The notes under the pieces: generated by a model
The model's database searches: none
What the model saw: only the letters and a program-made list of their open reading frames with translations
Told to the model about the DNA's origin: nothing
Part shown: positions 1 to 7,944 of the stretch, one piece after another
How positions within the stretch are numbered: the stretch's first letter is position 1
Layout: the number at the start of each line of letters is the position of its first letter
Source: Erythrobacteraceae bacterium CCH12-C2
Lineage (GTDB): Bacteria; Pseudomonadota; Alphaproteobacteria; Sphingomonadales; Sphingomonadaceae
Direction: 5' to 3'
Length of the DNA: 26,773 nt
NCBI GenBank assembly: GCA_001556995.1
Contig: LSKF01000108.1
Coordinates: forward strand, 1 to 26,773
Program-made: the position numbers and the translations under genes

Positions 1-393
1 GCCATGACCTCACCAAGGCCTGCTTCTACATGCTCAAGCGCTGGGACGCGTTCACGCTCTTCCTCGACGACGGCCGCATCTGCCTCACGAACAACGCCGC
101 CGAGCGCGCGCTCCGCTGCATCCCGCTCGGCCGCAAGGCGTGGCTGTTCTGCGGATCAGATCGCGGTGGACAGCGTGCTGCCGTCATCTACACGCTCATA
201 CAGACCGCCAAGCTCAACGATGTCGATCCGCAAGCCTGGCTCGCCGATGTCCTCGCGCGCATCGCCGATCATCCCGTCACCACGCTCGATCAGCTGCTGC
301 CCTGGAACTGGGCGCCGCGCTCCGAAGCAATCGCCGCCTAAACCGGGCTACGCGCCGACCAGCATCACACCGCGGCCTTCACCGGACGGATAC
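1..393 (+). mobile_element. Right end of an IS66-family insertion sequence
   Basis: About 50 bases after the transposase stop the sequence reads ACCGGACGGATAC. On the opposite strand this begins GTATCCGTCCGGT, which resembles the GTA-starting terminal inverted repeats of IS66 elements. I place the element end at about 393 by this resemblance. The left end lies outside the window, so neither the partner repeat nor a target duplication can be checked. Confidence 0.55.
3..341 (+). CDS. IS66 family transposase, C-terminal part (5' end outside window)
   Basis: This is the C-terminal end of an IS66-type (TnpC) DDE transposase, which cuts and joins the ends of its insertion sequence. The reading frame is already open at base 3 and ends with TAA at 341. 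The visible ~112 residues carry the hallmark segment TNNAAERALRCIPLGRKAWLF, followed by GSDRGGQRAAVIYTLIQTAKLN and a WLADVLARI helix. The glutamate of NNAAERAL is the last acidic residue of the DDE triad in this family. The protein is cut by the window edge, so its intactness cannot be judged. An overlapping frame beginning at base 4 is only a shadow of it. Confidence 0.9.
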   Translation, partial: HDLTKACFYMLKRWDAFTLFLDDGRICLTNNAAERALRCIPLGRKAWLFCGSDRGGQRAAVIYTLIQTAKLNDVDPQAWLADVLARIADHPVTTLDQLLPWNWAPRSEAIAA

Positions 394-651
394 CTCCCGG
401 CGATCTGTGACATATGAGGAGAGATAGCGTCTGGCAAGGCGATTTCCGGTTGGAGAGAAGCCTATTTGGAAGGTTAACGAGCCACTTATAAGGAACGGAA
501 TATTCATGCGAAATAATCAATGCAAAAACTTTGCGATGAATTGTTCAAATATTTCCGAAATTTTGTTTCATGGATAAAATAGATTTATGTATCTATTAAA
601 AATTGATGTTTCTCGTAAAAAATTTTTTCCTTATTTTACATATTACAATAA
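394..651. other. AT-rich intergenic block with no recognisable gene
   Basis: Between the probable IS66 end and the DUF1254 stop there is no credible coding frame. From about 480 to 655 the DNA is very AT-rich, with runs such as AAAAAATTTTTT near 618-629, in sharp contrast to GC-rich neighbours. It contains a perfect 7-bp inverted repeat, AATAGAT (578-584) and ATCTATT (591-597), with a 6-nt spacer. On the minus strand this lies downstream of the DUF1254 gene and could be a weak terminator. Confidence 0.6.
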
Positions 652-1215
652 TTATTTAAGTTTGTAAGGCAATAGGTCACAGATCATTGCATTCTGATTG
701 GCAAGGATAGGTTCAATTTCGTCCTCGTCCGGCAGAAACCGGCGGATCAGGACGATTCCGGTATCGCTCGGAGACTCGATCATGATTGCGCCCTCTCTCT
801 CTTGCACTTGTCGGCCTGCCGCGAAGATCACGACATCAAAACTGGGCGATCGCAGATCACGGTCGTTTAGAACGAATATGTTGTCAGAATTGTGCTGGAA
901 GACAGACAGCGACCAATAGCGCGGGCTTGTCGTCACGCCGGTCAGCCGCACGGCACTTTGAGAAACATCGTAGGCCATTGTGGTCGGCAGAATATCAGGG
1001 TTCGGACGCCGGATCCTTCCGACCGTGGGGGTTGGATCGCGCCTGTGGACGCAAGTGTTTGCGCCGCCACCCGCCTGTCTCACCCTGCTCTCTATGTGTG
1101 TCATCACTTCGCGCGGTGTCTCATGAAGGATGTGCGAGCGCGTCGCGATGAACGCCACAGCAGAGGTGGCCGTAAAGGCCAATGCCGGCAAGATCCAAGA
1201 TCTGCGCGTCAACAC
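652..1215 (-). CDS. DUF1254 family protein
   Basis: A 187-residue exported or membrane-anchored protein. An N-terminal hydrophobic stretch (residues ~8-24, WILPALAFTATSAVAFIA) is followed by a domain resembling the DUF1254 family: a TMAYDVS segment, SPRYWSLSVFQHNSDNIFVLNDRD, and a C-terminal IVLIRRFLPDEDE. The start is GTG at 1215, overlapping the stop of the upstream DUF1214 gene (GTGTTGA), so the two are probably translationally coupled. DUF1254 and DUF1214 domains often occur together in one protein or as neighbours; their biochemical role is not established. It is the last gene of the minus-strand operon that begins with the TonB receptor. The family name rests on motif resemblance only. 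Confidence 0.72.
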   Translation of the reverse strand: MLTRRSWILPALAFTATSAVAFIATRSHILHETPREVMTHIESRVRQAGGGANTCVHRRDPTPTVGRIRRPNPDILPTTMAYDVSQSAVRLTGVTTSPRYWSLSVFQHNSDNIFVLNDRDLRSPSFDVVIFAAGRQVQEREGAIMIESPSDTGIVLIRRFLPDEDEIEPILANQNAMICDLLPYKLK

Positions 1216-1835
1216 GATATGCGATCGAGTCTAGGCAGATTGATCTGGGGCAATTGAGCTCGAAGTCCATCGGATGGATTATAAAGGCGCAACAGAACCT
1301 CCGCATAGCCTTCATCATGCTCATGCAGCGGCAACCACGTCGGCTCTGCGCTAGGCGCGCCCGACAGCCAAATTTCCCAGTTCCCCTCTTCATCTTGCGG
1401 GACCTGCGTACTGTTCCAGCCGACCTTGCCCATCGGCTTGCCATCGTGTCCCGGAATGAAGTCCTTAGTAGTATCGTCATACACTGTGATCGACCACCAC
1501 CGGGTGTCGAGCGCGGTCCCGCGGAGCCGGTAACGGCAGCGCGACGATATTCTCTCTCCCTCGCTGTCGACACTTGTAGCGAAATAAACGGTCTCGCTCG
1601 CCTGCAAGCCAAGCGGGCCAGCAAGCGCGAGCCGGGCGCGCTCCAGAGGCGTCATACTGCTTGACCCGACCGTTTGCGAGAACGCCCAATTGCGATGAAA
1701 GGCAAGGAACGCATCGGCATTGGGCCTATCAGGCGCAATTGTGCGGCTTGTGTGGATGACGCCAGCGCTTGTGCCAACAGCCAATCCTGCAAGCGCGCCC
1801 ATCGCGGCGAATATCCAGTGCTTACTGCCAGCCAC
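1209..1835 (-). CDS. DUF1214 family protein
   Basis: About 208 residues with an N-terminal membrane or signal segment (WIFAAMGALAGLAVGTSAGV) and a DUF1214-like domain. Supporting stretches are RWWSITVYDDTTKDFIP, GNWEIWLSGAP, and a C-terminal EVLLRLYNPSDG, which matches the usual 'LRLYWP' end of the family. I prefer a GTG start at 1835, because GAGG lies 8 bases upstream. A longer frame starting at 1922 would run into the end of the TonB receptor gene and lacks a signal-like N-terminus. The gene sits between the receptor and the DUF1254 gene and probably shares their transcript. Function is unknown; a periplasmic or inner-membrane role coupled to the receptor's ligand is inference. Confidence 0.75.
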   Translation of the reverse strand: MAGSKHWIFAAMGALAGLAVGTSAGVIHTSRTIAPDRPNADAFLAFHRNWAFSQTVGSSSMTPLERARLALAGPLGLQASETVYFATSVDSEGERISSRCRYRLRGTALDTRWWSITVYDDTTKDFIPGHDGKPMGKVGWNSTQVPQDEEGNWEIWLSGAPSAEPTWLPLHEHDEGYAEVLLRLYNPSDGLRAQLPQINLPRLDRISC

Positions 1836-1896
1836 GTTCTTGACCTCGTCGTGCTTGCCAAGCCCTAAATCGCGACCCGATTCGCAAAAACGGACC

Positions 1897-4134
1897 CTAC
1901 CATCTGAAACCAAGCTCGACACCGATCAGGCGGGGCTGGCTATAACGGTTGATCGTCGCTGTCCTAGCGACACGATAGACCTGATCGAAGACGTTGTTGG
2001 CGAACGCGGTGATCCTGACCGGACCGGTCTCCACGCCAGCGCGGATATTGACCTGCTCGAAGTCATCAAGATCGAACGATGTCGCGGTCAATTCCTGTGT
2101 GCCGCCCCATTGACCGCTAAACAAGATATTGCTGGTTAGAGTAACGGCATTTGAGACTGGGTAGCGGACATTAAGATTGGCGGAAGCCAGCCAATCCGGC
2201 ACCTGAGCAAGATCAAGTCCGTCAAACCCTCCTGACGTGACTTCGCCATCCTGACGCGATCCACTCAATGCTAATCGCGCAGTCCCGCGCCCGATCGTGA
2301 ACCGCTTATTTAACTCGGCTTCAATACCATAGCTTCTCGCGTCGCCCGCATTGGTGAGAAAGCTGACCGGATTGACCGGACAGACCGGACTGCCAATGAA
2401 GCATCCGTCGTCGACTTGCGCTATCAGGTCATCCTGCTGGGTGTAATAACCGGCGACGGCAAAATAGAAGCCCGTCCCGGGGGAGCCTTTGATACCAAGC
2501 TCGTAACTTGTCGAAGTTTCATTATCGAACAGCTCCTGTGCGGGCATCGGCGCGCGCTCATCGCTTAAGCGGGTATTGAAGCCTCCTGCGCGATAGCTGG
2601 TGCCAACCTTACCATAGGTGAGAACTTCGGGTGTGACTTCAAATGCGAGGGTTGCGTTGAAAGACAGGTTGTCGGAGTTGATTGAAGCATCGATGATCCG
2701 GCTTGGGCCGCCAAATGGCAGCCCTGTGCCAAGATCGAACGCCCTTGAGGATATGCTGCGATCGTCGTGAGTGAAGCGCAGTTCGCCCGTGAAGTTAAGG
2801 CGTTCTGTAATGTCGAAGCCTAGAGAGCCGTATGCGGCGTAGCTTTCGAATTCGAGCGAGGATGCGACGATATTGCCGATCGATGGGTTGGGTACGGTCG
2901 GCGTTCGGGTCGTTGTCACCGAAAAGTTGCTGTCGAGAATAAGCAAATCGACACCCAACAGCCAAGTCAACCGCTCATCTACCGCAGTGCCGGTAAGGTG
3001 CAGATCCTGGTTGAAGTTCGTGGTCTCGTCCACAATAAACGACCCACTTTCCGGATCGATTGGTGCTGTGACCAATCCGAGTCCGCGTATCCGAGCCAGT
3101 TCCGGAGCGGAAACGCCATCATTGTCGAAATCAAATTCCGAGTCTCGAACCCGATAGAGCGATGTCGATTTAAGCAACGCGCCGCCGAGATCGAGCTCGG
3201 CAATGGCCTGAAAAGAGTCGATATCCTGAATTGCACGAGGTGCAGTGCTCCACGGATAGGTGAACTGTTCCTGGGTATAGCCGCCGGGGAATCCGGGGCG
3301 ACCCGCAGGAATGTCGACCTGGAAGTGGATATTGGGCGTAGTCAGGTCCTGCGTTTCCGCGAGCAATACAAGATCGAGTGGCCCGCGGTCGAAGCGAAGT
3401 TGACCGCGGATACCATAGCCATCTTGCTGATCGAAAAAGACATCGTTCACCGGATTGAAGAAGAAACCGCCGTTCTGTTCCACGACGTCGCCGGAAAAGC
3501 GCACGGCGACGCCATCGCTGAGCGGCAGGTTTATGGCACCCTGCGCCTGGAAGCTGTTATTTTCGAAACCGTAGCGCACGTTTGTAAAGCCGGAGAGTTC
3601 GAATTCCGGTCGGGCAGAAATGATGTTGATGGCGCCGCCCACGGCGTTGCGTCCATAAAGCGCCCCTTGCGTCCCGCGCAGAACCTCCACCCGATCGATG
3701 TCGACCAGATCGAGCCGAGAGAAATTTCGGCCTCCAAAGCCACCCCCGCCGACGTAAGATCCGTTGCGATACAGCCCGACACTCGGATCGCCATTGGTCG
3801 CCCGCGCCGTGGAAGAAGCACGGATCGAAACCTCCGATGTTATCGATGAATTCAGGTTGTTGAACCGGACACTCGGCTGGTCAGCGAGCAGTTCACCAGT
3901 CGTGAAGGCTCCGCCGCGATCCTCAAGTGACCCGATGCCAATGACCGAAGCAGCCGTCGGTACATCGGACAGGCGTTCTTCGCGACGCCGCGCGGTCACG
4001 ATGATTTCGCCTTCTTCTTGCGCTTCATCGCTATCGCTTTGAACGGGTTCTGCGGTGTCCTGGGCGCTCAGCGAAGTTGGAAGCACAGCAATCCCTGCGG
4101 CTGCGGCTAGCAGCATTTTCCTCGTCACAATCAT
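1897..4134 (-). CDS. TonB-dependent outer-membrane receptor
   Basis: A 745-residue outer-membrane transporter that would import a ligand with energy from TonB-ExbBD. The signal peptide (about residues 1-24, ending SLSA) is followed by EGEIIVTARRREERL, a TonB-box/plug start, then plug hallmarks DRVEVLRGTQGALYGRNAVGGAINI. A long beta-barrel follows, ending in GVELGFRW with the terminal aromatic residue typical of outer-membrane barrels. ATG at 4134 is the likely start, because GGGGAGG lies 7-8 bases upstream; an in-frame TTG at 4155 is less likely. Two palindromic sites lie 30-60 bp upstream of the start. The substrate is not evident from sequence. The neighbouring exported hydrolase-like proteins suggest an organic compound or peptide rather than iron. 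Confidence 0.95.
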   Translation of the reverse strand: MIVTRKMLLAAAAGIAVLPTSLSAQDTAEPVQSDSDEAQEEGEIIVTARRREERLSDVPTAASVIGIGSLEDRGGAFTTGELLADQPSVRFNNLNSSITSEVSIRASSTARATNGDPSVGLYRNGSYVGGGGFGGRNFSRLDLVDIDRVEVLRGTQGALYGRNAVGGAINIISARPEFELSGFTNVRYGFENNSFQAQGAINLPLSDGVAVRFSGDVVEQNGGFFFNPVNDVFFDQQDGYGIRGQLRFDRGPLDLVLLAETQDLTTPNIHFQVDIPAGRPGFPGGYTQEQFTYPWSTAPRAIQDIDSFQAIAELDLGGALLKSTSLYRVRDSEFDFDNDGVSAPELARIRGLGLVTAPIDPESGSFIVDETTNFNQDLHLTGTAVDERLTWLLGVDLLILDSNFSVTTTRTPTVPNPSIGNIVASSLEFESYAAYGSLGFDITERLNFTGELRFTHDDRSISSRAFDLGTGLPFGGPSRIIDASINSDNLSFNATLAFEVTPEVLTYGKVGTSYRAGGFNTRLSDERAPMPAQELFDNETSTSYELGIKGSPGTGFYFAVAGYYTQQDDLIAQVDDGCFIGSPVCPVNPVSFLTNAGDARSYGIEAELNKRFTIGRGTARLALSGSRQDGEVTSGGFDGLDLAQVPDWLASANLNVRYPVSNAVTLTSNILFSGQWGGTQELTATSFDLDDFEQVNIRAGVETGPVRITAFANNVFDQVYRVARTATINRYSQPRLIGVELGFRW

Positions 4135-4163
4135 GTCATCCTCCCCTGATCCCAATTCTCATT

Positions 4164-4193
4164 ATTATTGATAATTTCATTATTATCGATAAT
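4164..4193. promoter_or_regulatory. Tandem palindromes upstream of the TonB receptor (probable GntR-type operator)
   Basis: Two 12-bp sites occur here: ATTATTGATAAT (4164-4175, one mismatch from symmetry) and the perfect palindrome ATTATCGATAAT (4182-4193). Their centres are 18 bp apart. The second lies inside an 18-nt string (4179-4196) repeated exactly at 6367-6384, between the regulator and hydrolase genes. The size and symmetry fit a dimeric GntR/FCD regulator; binding is inferred. Confidence 0.65.
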
Positions 4194-4252
4194 TCTCACG
4201 CAGCGCGAAGGATGTCAAGGCGGCCGATGGCCAACCGGTGAGTCCGAAACTG

Positions 4253-5575
4253 TCAAAAATGCGTTAGAGTCTCTTCGACCAGCGCGCGAAATCCGCGCGC
4301 GGCATCGCCAAGAGCGGATGGGCTGATTGTGCGCATATCGTCGCTCGCGACGTGATGGAATCGATGTGCGCCGAACACACCGGCAACCGAGGTATAGCCG
4401 GCCGCAATGATCTCAGCCAATTCTCCGGCTGCGCCAGATTCGAGCGAATAGGGGACTTCAAGGCCAGGCTGCCCGGTGAATATCCGCCTTGCCGACTCGA
4501 TCACGTTGTCGGAAACCAGCAAGAAGCGTTGCGGATCGGCGCTTGGCAGAGGAAACAGGTCGCCGGGTACTTCGTGCCAGTCTCGCGTTGCTACATTGGC
4601 ACCCAGATGCAGCCAGAACGCGGTTTCGCTCGGTGATGGTGCATGATCTCCAAGCACATGGCTCGCGCCAAGGTTTTCGTATTCATGCCCACTGTTGCAC
4701 ACAAAAAACAGATTGTGCCGCGTGCAGGCGCGCGCAGCCCATTCAGCCAATGCCAGCCAAATCACGATCCCGGGTCCGCGCTCGCCAACGCAGGCTGTCC
4801 ATCCTGAGCGCGGGGTAGATACGGCCAGCCACGGGAGGCCTTCGGCGCGCTCAAGGCGCGCGATGATGTTGAACGCCGGTCGGCTGGCACGATGCGCATC
4901 AATCTGCAAACGCGCCGTTTCACCGCGTCTTGCGCCGTCGCGGACCGGATCGGCATTCTTTGGAGCCAGAATCGCAACCGGCCCCGCGAACATCGGGTCC
5001 CCGGCTGGAACATTAAGCGCGATCGCCTGTCCGGTTGGCCCGTTGGTGATAAGGATCGCTGCCGCACAGCCTTCGGAAAATGCCGCCCGCACTGGCTCGC
5101 GGATTGCGGGGATGTCAGCCTTGGACCAGCGCCGGTGAGGCAAATCAATTACGGCCAGCGCCCCTGGCCGTACGTCAGGCTCCCCGAGTTCCCGGAGTGG
5201 CCCCGCGATCCCCTCGCGCGGCGTAGTTAGTGAAAGCGCTAGAGGCAGAACCGGGATCTCTCGCGGGCCAATCTTGATTGCGCTGCGAGCGACCTCGAAA
5301 TGAGGCACACGGAACATCTGGCGTTCGACCGCGTAACCGCTCCGCATCACGCGCTCAGTGAGCCAGTCACCCACCAGCGAATCTCCCGACCCTCCGGCTC
5401 GCTTGTCGCCGGCTTCATGATAGGTAGCCATATCGGCCATGAGGTCTGCCTCGGCAGCTTTGATGCCCGATGCGGTCTGACGATTGCTGACTGCGGAGAC
5501 GGAGGCATTGGCAATCAAGGAGGCACCAAGCCCCACTCTCAGAATATTGCGGCGACTTGCCTTGACCATGGTCAT
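4253..5575 (-). CDS. Tat-exported M28-peptidase-like protein lacking part of the zinc site
   Basis: A 440-residue exported protein. Its N-terminus carries a twin-arginine motif, SRRNIL (residues 7-12), followed by a hydrophobic stretch. The middle part (~110-220) resembles a PA-like insert. The C-terminal half resembles M28 aminopeptidases: PAFNIIARLE, then LPWLAVSTPRSGW, GERGPGIVIWLALAEWAA, NLFFVCNSGHEYENLGASHVL, and near the end FHHVASDDMRTISPSAL. M28 enzymes normally have an HxD pair where STPRS stands and a D-N pair where GERGPG stands. Those zinc ligands are absent, although the HEYE segment and the late histidine/aspartates remain. It may be a divergent hydrolase or a binding protein. 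Its ATG overlaps the stop of the regulator gene (ATGA), so the two are cotranscribed. Confidence 0.72.
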   Translation of the reverse strand: MTMVKASRRNILRVGLGASLIANASVSAVSNRQTASGIKAAEADLMADMATYHEAGDKRAGGSGDSLVGDWLTERVMRSGYAVERQMFRVPHFEVARSAIKIGPREIPVLPLALSLTTPREGIAGPLRELGEPDVRPGALAVIDLPHRRWSKADIPAIREPVRAAFSEGCAAAILITNGPTGQAIALNVPAGDPMFAGPVAILAPKNADPVRDGARRGETARLQIDAHRASRPAFNIIARLERAEGLPWLAVSTPRSGWTACVGERGPGIVIWLALAEWAARACTRHNLFFVCNSGHEYENLGASHVLGDHAPSPSETAFWLHLGANVATRDWHEVPGDLFPLPSADPQRFLLVSDNVIESARRIFTGQPGLEVPYSLESGAAGELAEIIAAGYTSVAGVFGAHRFHHVASDDMRTISPSALGDAARGFRALVEETLTHF

Positions 5576-6312
5576 TTTCGCTTCTTGCGGTCGGTGTTGC
5601 GTTTGGTCTGGGCGTGGGTGCGGTGATATTCGTCCAGAGCTCCTGCAAACATGGTTTGCGATACCCCGATCAGGTCGCGCGCCGCCTGTTCAGCGGCATC
5701 GGCGTCCCGCTCGACCAACTTCAAGCACAGCTCTTCGAAGATGTCGGCTGATCGCAGGCCAGCCGCGTTGTCCTGCCGGTCGATATATTGGTGCGTGAAC
5801 ACATTGTGTTGCCAACGGGCAAGCAGCGCCAGCCGATCGATCAATTCTAGCGCGAGTTCTCCGCCGCACCTCTTGGCGATGTATCGGCCAATCCGGTTTG
5901 AAACCTTGAGGTGTTCGAAAGTGTCGTTGGTGTTCTCCACGACCGCGCGGTATTGCTTGATTCGGTGCAGCAATTCGCGACCGTCTGGTTCGCTCATTTC
6001 CATGCTCGCAAGCCGACAGACTACGCCGAACAGAGCTTTCCACAGTTCGTAGACCTCGTTCGCAGCGTGCTGATTGATCTCGATGACATGAGCGCCCCGC
6101 CAAGGGACAATCCGGATGAGGCCAATCCGCGCGACATGGCGAAATGCCTCGCGCACCGGTGCGTGCGAGACGTCGAACCGCAAGGCGATTTCGCGCTCCC
6201 GGATCCAGGTGCCGGGCGGTATCCGCCATGCCACGATGTCGTCGATCAACATTCTGGCGATGTTCATATCCTGCGTCGAGGTTTCGGCAGGTGCCGGCGG
6301 GGTAGGAGCCAT
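5572..6312 (-). CDS. GntR family transcriptional regulator (FCD-type)
   Basis: About 246 residues. The N-terminal winged helix (roughly residues 15-80) reads ARMLIDDIVAWRIPPGTWI, REREIALRFDVSHAPVREAFRHV and GLIRIVPWRGAHV, the standard GntR pattern with 'PVREA' in the recognition helix. The C-terminal half is all-helical, as in FCD effector-binding domains. ATG at 6312 is chosen because the frame upstream of it runs through the probable operator and promoter and is not GntR-like. An ATG a few codons later is also possible. The gene overlaps the M28-like gene by ATGA and diverges from the serine-hydrolase gene. The shared palindrome upstream of its own promoter and of the receptor suggests autoregulation and local control. 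The effector is unknown. Confidence 0.9.
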   Translation of the reverse strand: MAPTPPAPAETSTQDMNIARMLIDDIVAWRIPPGTWIREREIALRFDVSHAPVREAFRHVARIGLIRIVPWRGAHVIEINQHAANEVYELWKALFGVVCRLASMEMSEPDGRELLHRIKQYRAVVENTNDTFEHLKVSNRIGRYIAKRCGGELALELIDRLALLARWQHNVFTHQYIDRQDNAAGLRSADIFEELCLKLVERDADAAEQAARDLIGVSQTMFAGALDEYHRTHAQTKRNTDRKKRK

Positions 6313-6366
6313 GAAGTCGATTTTCCCGAATTCCAGAAAGCTCTGGCCTGAGCTCGCTCGTTGTGT

Positions 6367-6384
6367 ATTATTATCGATAATTCT
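6367..6384. promoter_or_regulatory. Palindromic operator-like site between regulator and hydrolase genes
   Basis: The perfect palindrome ATTATCGATAAT (6370-6381) lies in the 98-bp gap between two divergent genes. It is part of an 18-nt string identical to 4179-4196 upstream of the TonB receptor. It is placed to affect both promoters. It is probably bound by the adjacent GntR-type regulator, which is inference. Confidence 0.65.
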
Positions 6385-6410
6385 TGAGAAGGCAATTGGG
6401 GTCCAGGGAC

Positions 6411-7469
6411 ATGATCGCAGCGGCAAATCGGTTACTGGCAATGCGATGCGGCGCAGCAGGTGCCCTGACGCTCCTGATTGCACCAGTAGCCAAGTCTCTT
6501 GCCGCGGACGCTGATGCTGCCGACGATTGTGCCGAGGCAGTAGCCTATTCGGACGAACATCGCGGCTTGTCGGTCCTTGTCCTTAAAGATGGCGAAATTG
6601 TGTGCCAGTCCGGCGGCGATACAATTGAGCGGCCCCATGAATTGTGGTCCGGCACCAAGAGTTTCGTGGGTGTGATGTTTGCTGCAGCGGTGCAAGAGGG
6701 GCTGCTCGCGCTTGACGAGAATGTTTCGGATACGATCGTCGAATGGCGCAATGATGAGAAGAAACGAGGCATCACAATTCGTCACCTTCTCTCGATGACC
6801 AGTGGTCATGAGAGCCGGATTGGCCGACCTCAAGGCTATCGCGCATCGCTTGGCGAGCCAGTGATCACCGCACCTGGTGCAAGTTTCCAATACAGCCCGA
6901 CCCCGATGCAGATCGCAGGTGAGTTGCTGAGCCGCAAGCTGGAGGCGGCAGGCGAACCGTCGAACCCTATTGTTTATCTTAGGGACCGCATCCTCGGTCC
7001 GCTTGACATCAAAGTAGCTCAATGGCGTAGCGGCCCTGATGGTAATCCATTGATGCCGCAAGGCGCGGTGCTCTCGGCGCGGGATTGGGCCAAATTTGGA
7101 GAATTCATTCGCAGAGAAGGGAAAATTGCAGGTCGCCGTGTAGTCGATCCAGAAGCCTTCGCAGCCCTATTTCGCGGCAGTGACGCCAATCCTGCCTACG
7201 GACTTACATGGTGGCTGCCGCGAACGCCGCTGAGCCCTGATCGCATTACAGAGACCATCGATCTCACCCTACATACCGGATCAGTCCCAGCGGACGCCGT
7301 CATTGCAGCAGGTTTTGATGGTCAGAGGCTCTACGTGATCCCCTCCAAGGGACTGACGATCGTGCGTCAGGCAAGCATCGATCCTGCAGCGCTACGTCGC
7401 AGGAACAACGATAGCGAGGACAATGGTTGGTCTGACACAAAGTTTCTCAGCTTTTTCGTTGAGCCCTAG
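6411..7469 (+). CDS. Exported serine hydrolase, beta-lactamase/class C-like
   Basis: About 352 residues from ATG 6411, which has AGGG just upstream; an in-frame TTG at 6384 lies within the operator. The signal peptide has a hydrophobic core, GALTLLIAPVA, and a likely cleavage after SLA. The fold is that of class C beta-lactamase-like hydrolases and esterases. The nucleophile motif is SGTK (Ser80, Lys83), followed by the typical GVMFAAAVQEGLLALDENVSDTI and IRHLLSMTSGHES. The second motif is YSP (Tyr161) in place of YSN. Such proteins act in the periplasm on esters, amides or D-amino-acid peptides; the substrate here is unknown. It diverges from the regulator and shares an operator-like site with the receptor, so it probably acts on the same imported compound. 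Confidence 0.88.
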   Translation: MIAAANRLLAMRCGAAGALTLLIAPVAKSLAADADAADDCAEAVAYSDEHRGLSVLVLKDGEIVCQSGGDTIERPHELWSGTKSFVGVMFAAAVQEGLLALDENVSDTIVEWRNDEKKRGITIRHLLSMTSGHESRIGRPQGYRASLGEPVITAPGASFQYSPTPMQIAGELLSRKLEAAGEPSNPIVYLRDRILGPLDIKVAQWRSGPDGNPLMPQGAVLSARDWAKFGEFIRREGKIAGRRVVDPEAFAALFRGSDANPAYGLTWWLPRTPLSPDRITETIDLTLHTGSVPADAVIAAGFDGQRLYVIPSKGLTIVRQASIDPAALRRRNNDSEDNGWSDTKFLSFFVEP

Positions 7470-7506
7470 CGCCTTAGACAACCGGTGCTCAGCCAAGAGC
7501 GGTAAC

Positions 7507-7882
7507 CTCGTCCACCACAGTGACTTCCCTGACCACTTTGTCCTTATCAAGTATTACCGAGCGCCTTAGAGAGGTCGGGATCGAGCCCTTGGTGGGCATC
7601 CATATGTACGACGAAGCCAGTGCCTTGGCCGAGACCACCAGTGAGGTTGACAAGGACGATTTGATTCACCGCCGCACGCCCTAGTGCTCGTCTGACACTA
7701 TCGAATACGACACTCTCGAATGGCTCGACTGGTTCAACGAGAGGTGACCGCTGACGCATATTAACAACATCTGGCCTGAAGAGGCGGCAGCACGACGCTG
7801 TGCCATGCTAGACGAACGTCCAATGGCGGCACAATTCACGCCAAAGAGCCTCCAACAATTCGCGGACGGTTCATTTCGCTGA
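7507..7882 (+). pseudogene. IS3-family transposase (OrfB) C-terminal relic
   Basis: Reading across frames gives a decayed IS3 integrase end: LVHHSD near 7507, then REVGIEPLVG, ALAETT and LIHRRTP in a second frame. After a TAG comes DTIEYDTLEWLDWFNER, a TGA, then HINNIWPEEAAARRC and a C-terminal KSLQQFADGSFR ending at 7880-7882. These match, in order, the usual IS3 segments HSDRG, GIEPSVG, ALAETINGLYK, the EYATLEWVDWFN helix, IPPAEAE and KPNSLQQ. At least one frameshift and two in-frame stops make it non-functional. The 5' part of the transposase is missing. Confidence 0.75.
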
Positions 7883-7944
7883 TCAACTTGTGCGAGAGAT
7901 TCTTCCTGCTGCAGCGGGCCCCGCAGAATTTCGTCCGATTGCTT

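Noticed and set aside
2998..3849. 283-codon plus-strand frame inside the TonB receptor
   Set aside because: Antisense to conserved receptor blocks including the plug motif; composition is that of a shadow frame.
7547..7759. 70-codon minus-strand frame in the 7.5-7.8 kb gap
   Set aside because: It is the antisense of the IS3 transposase relic.
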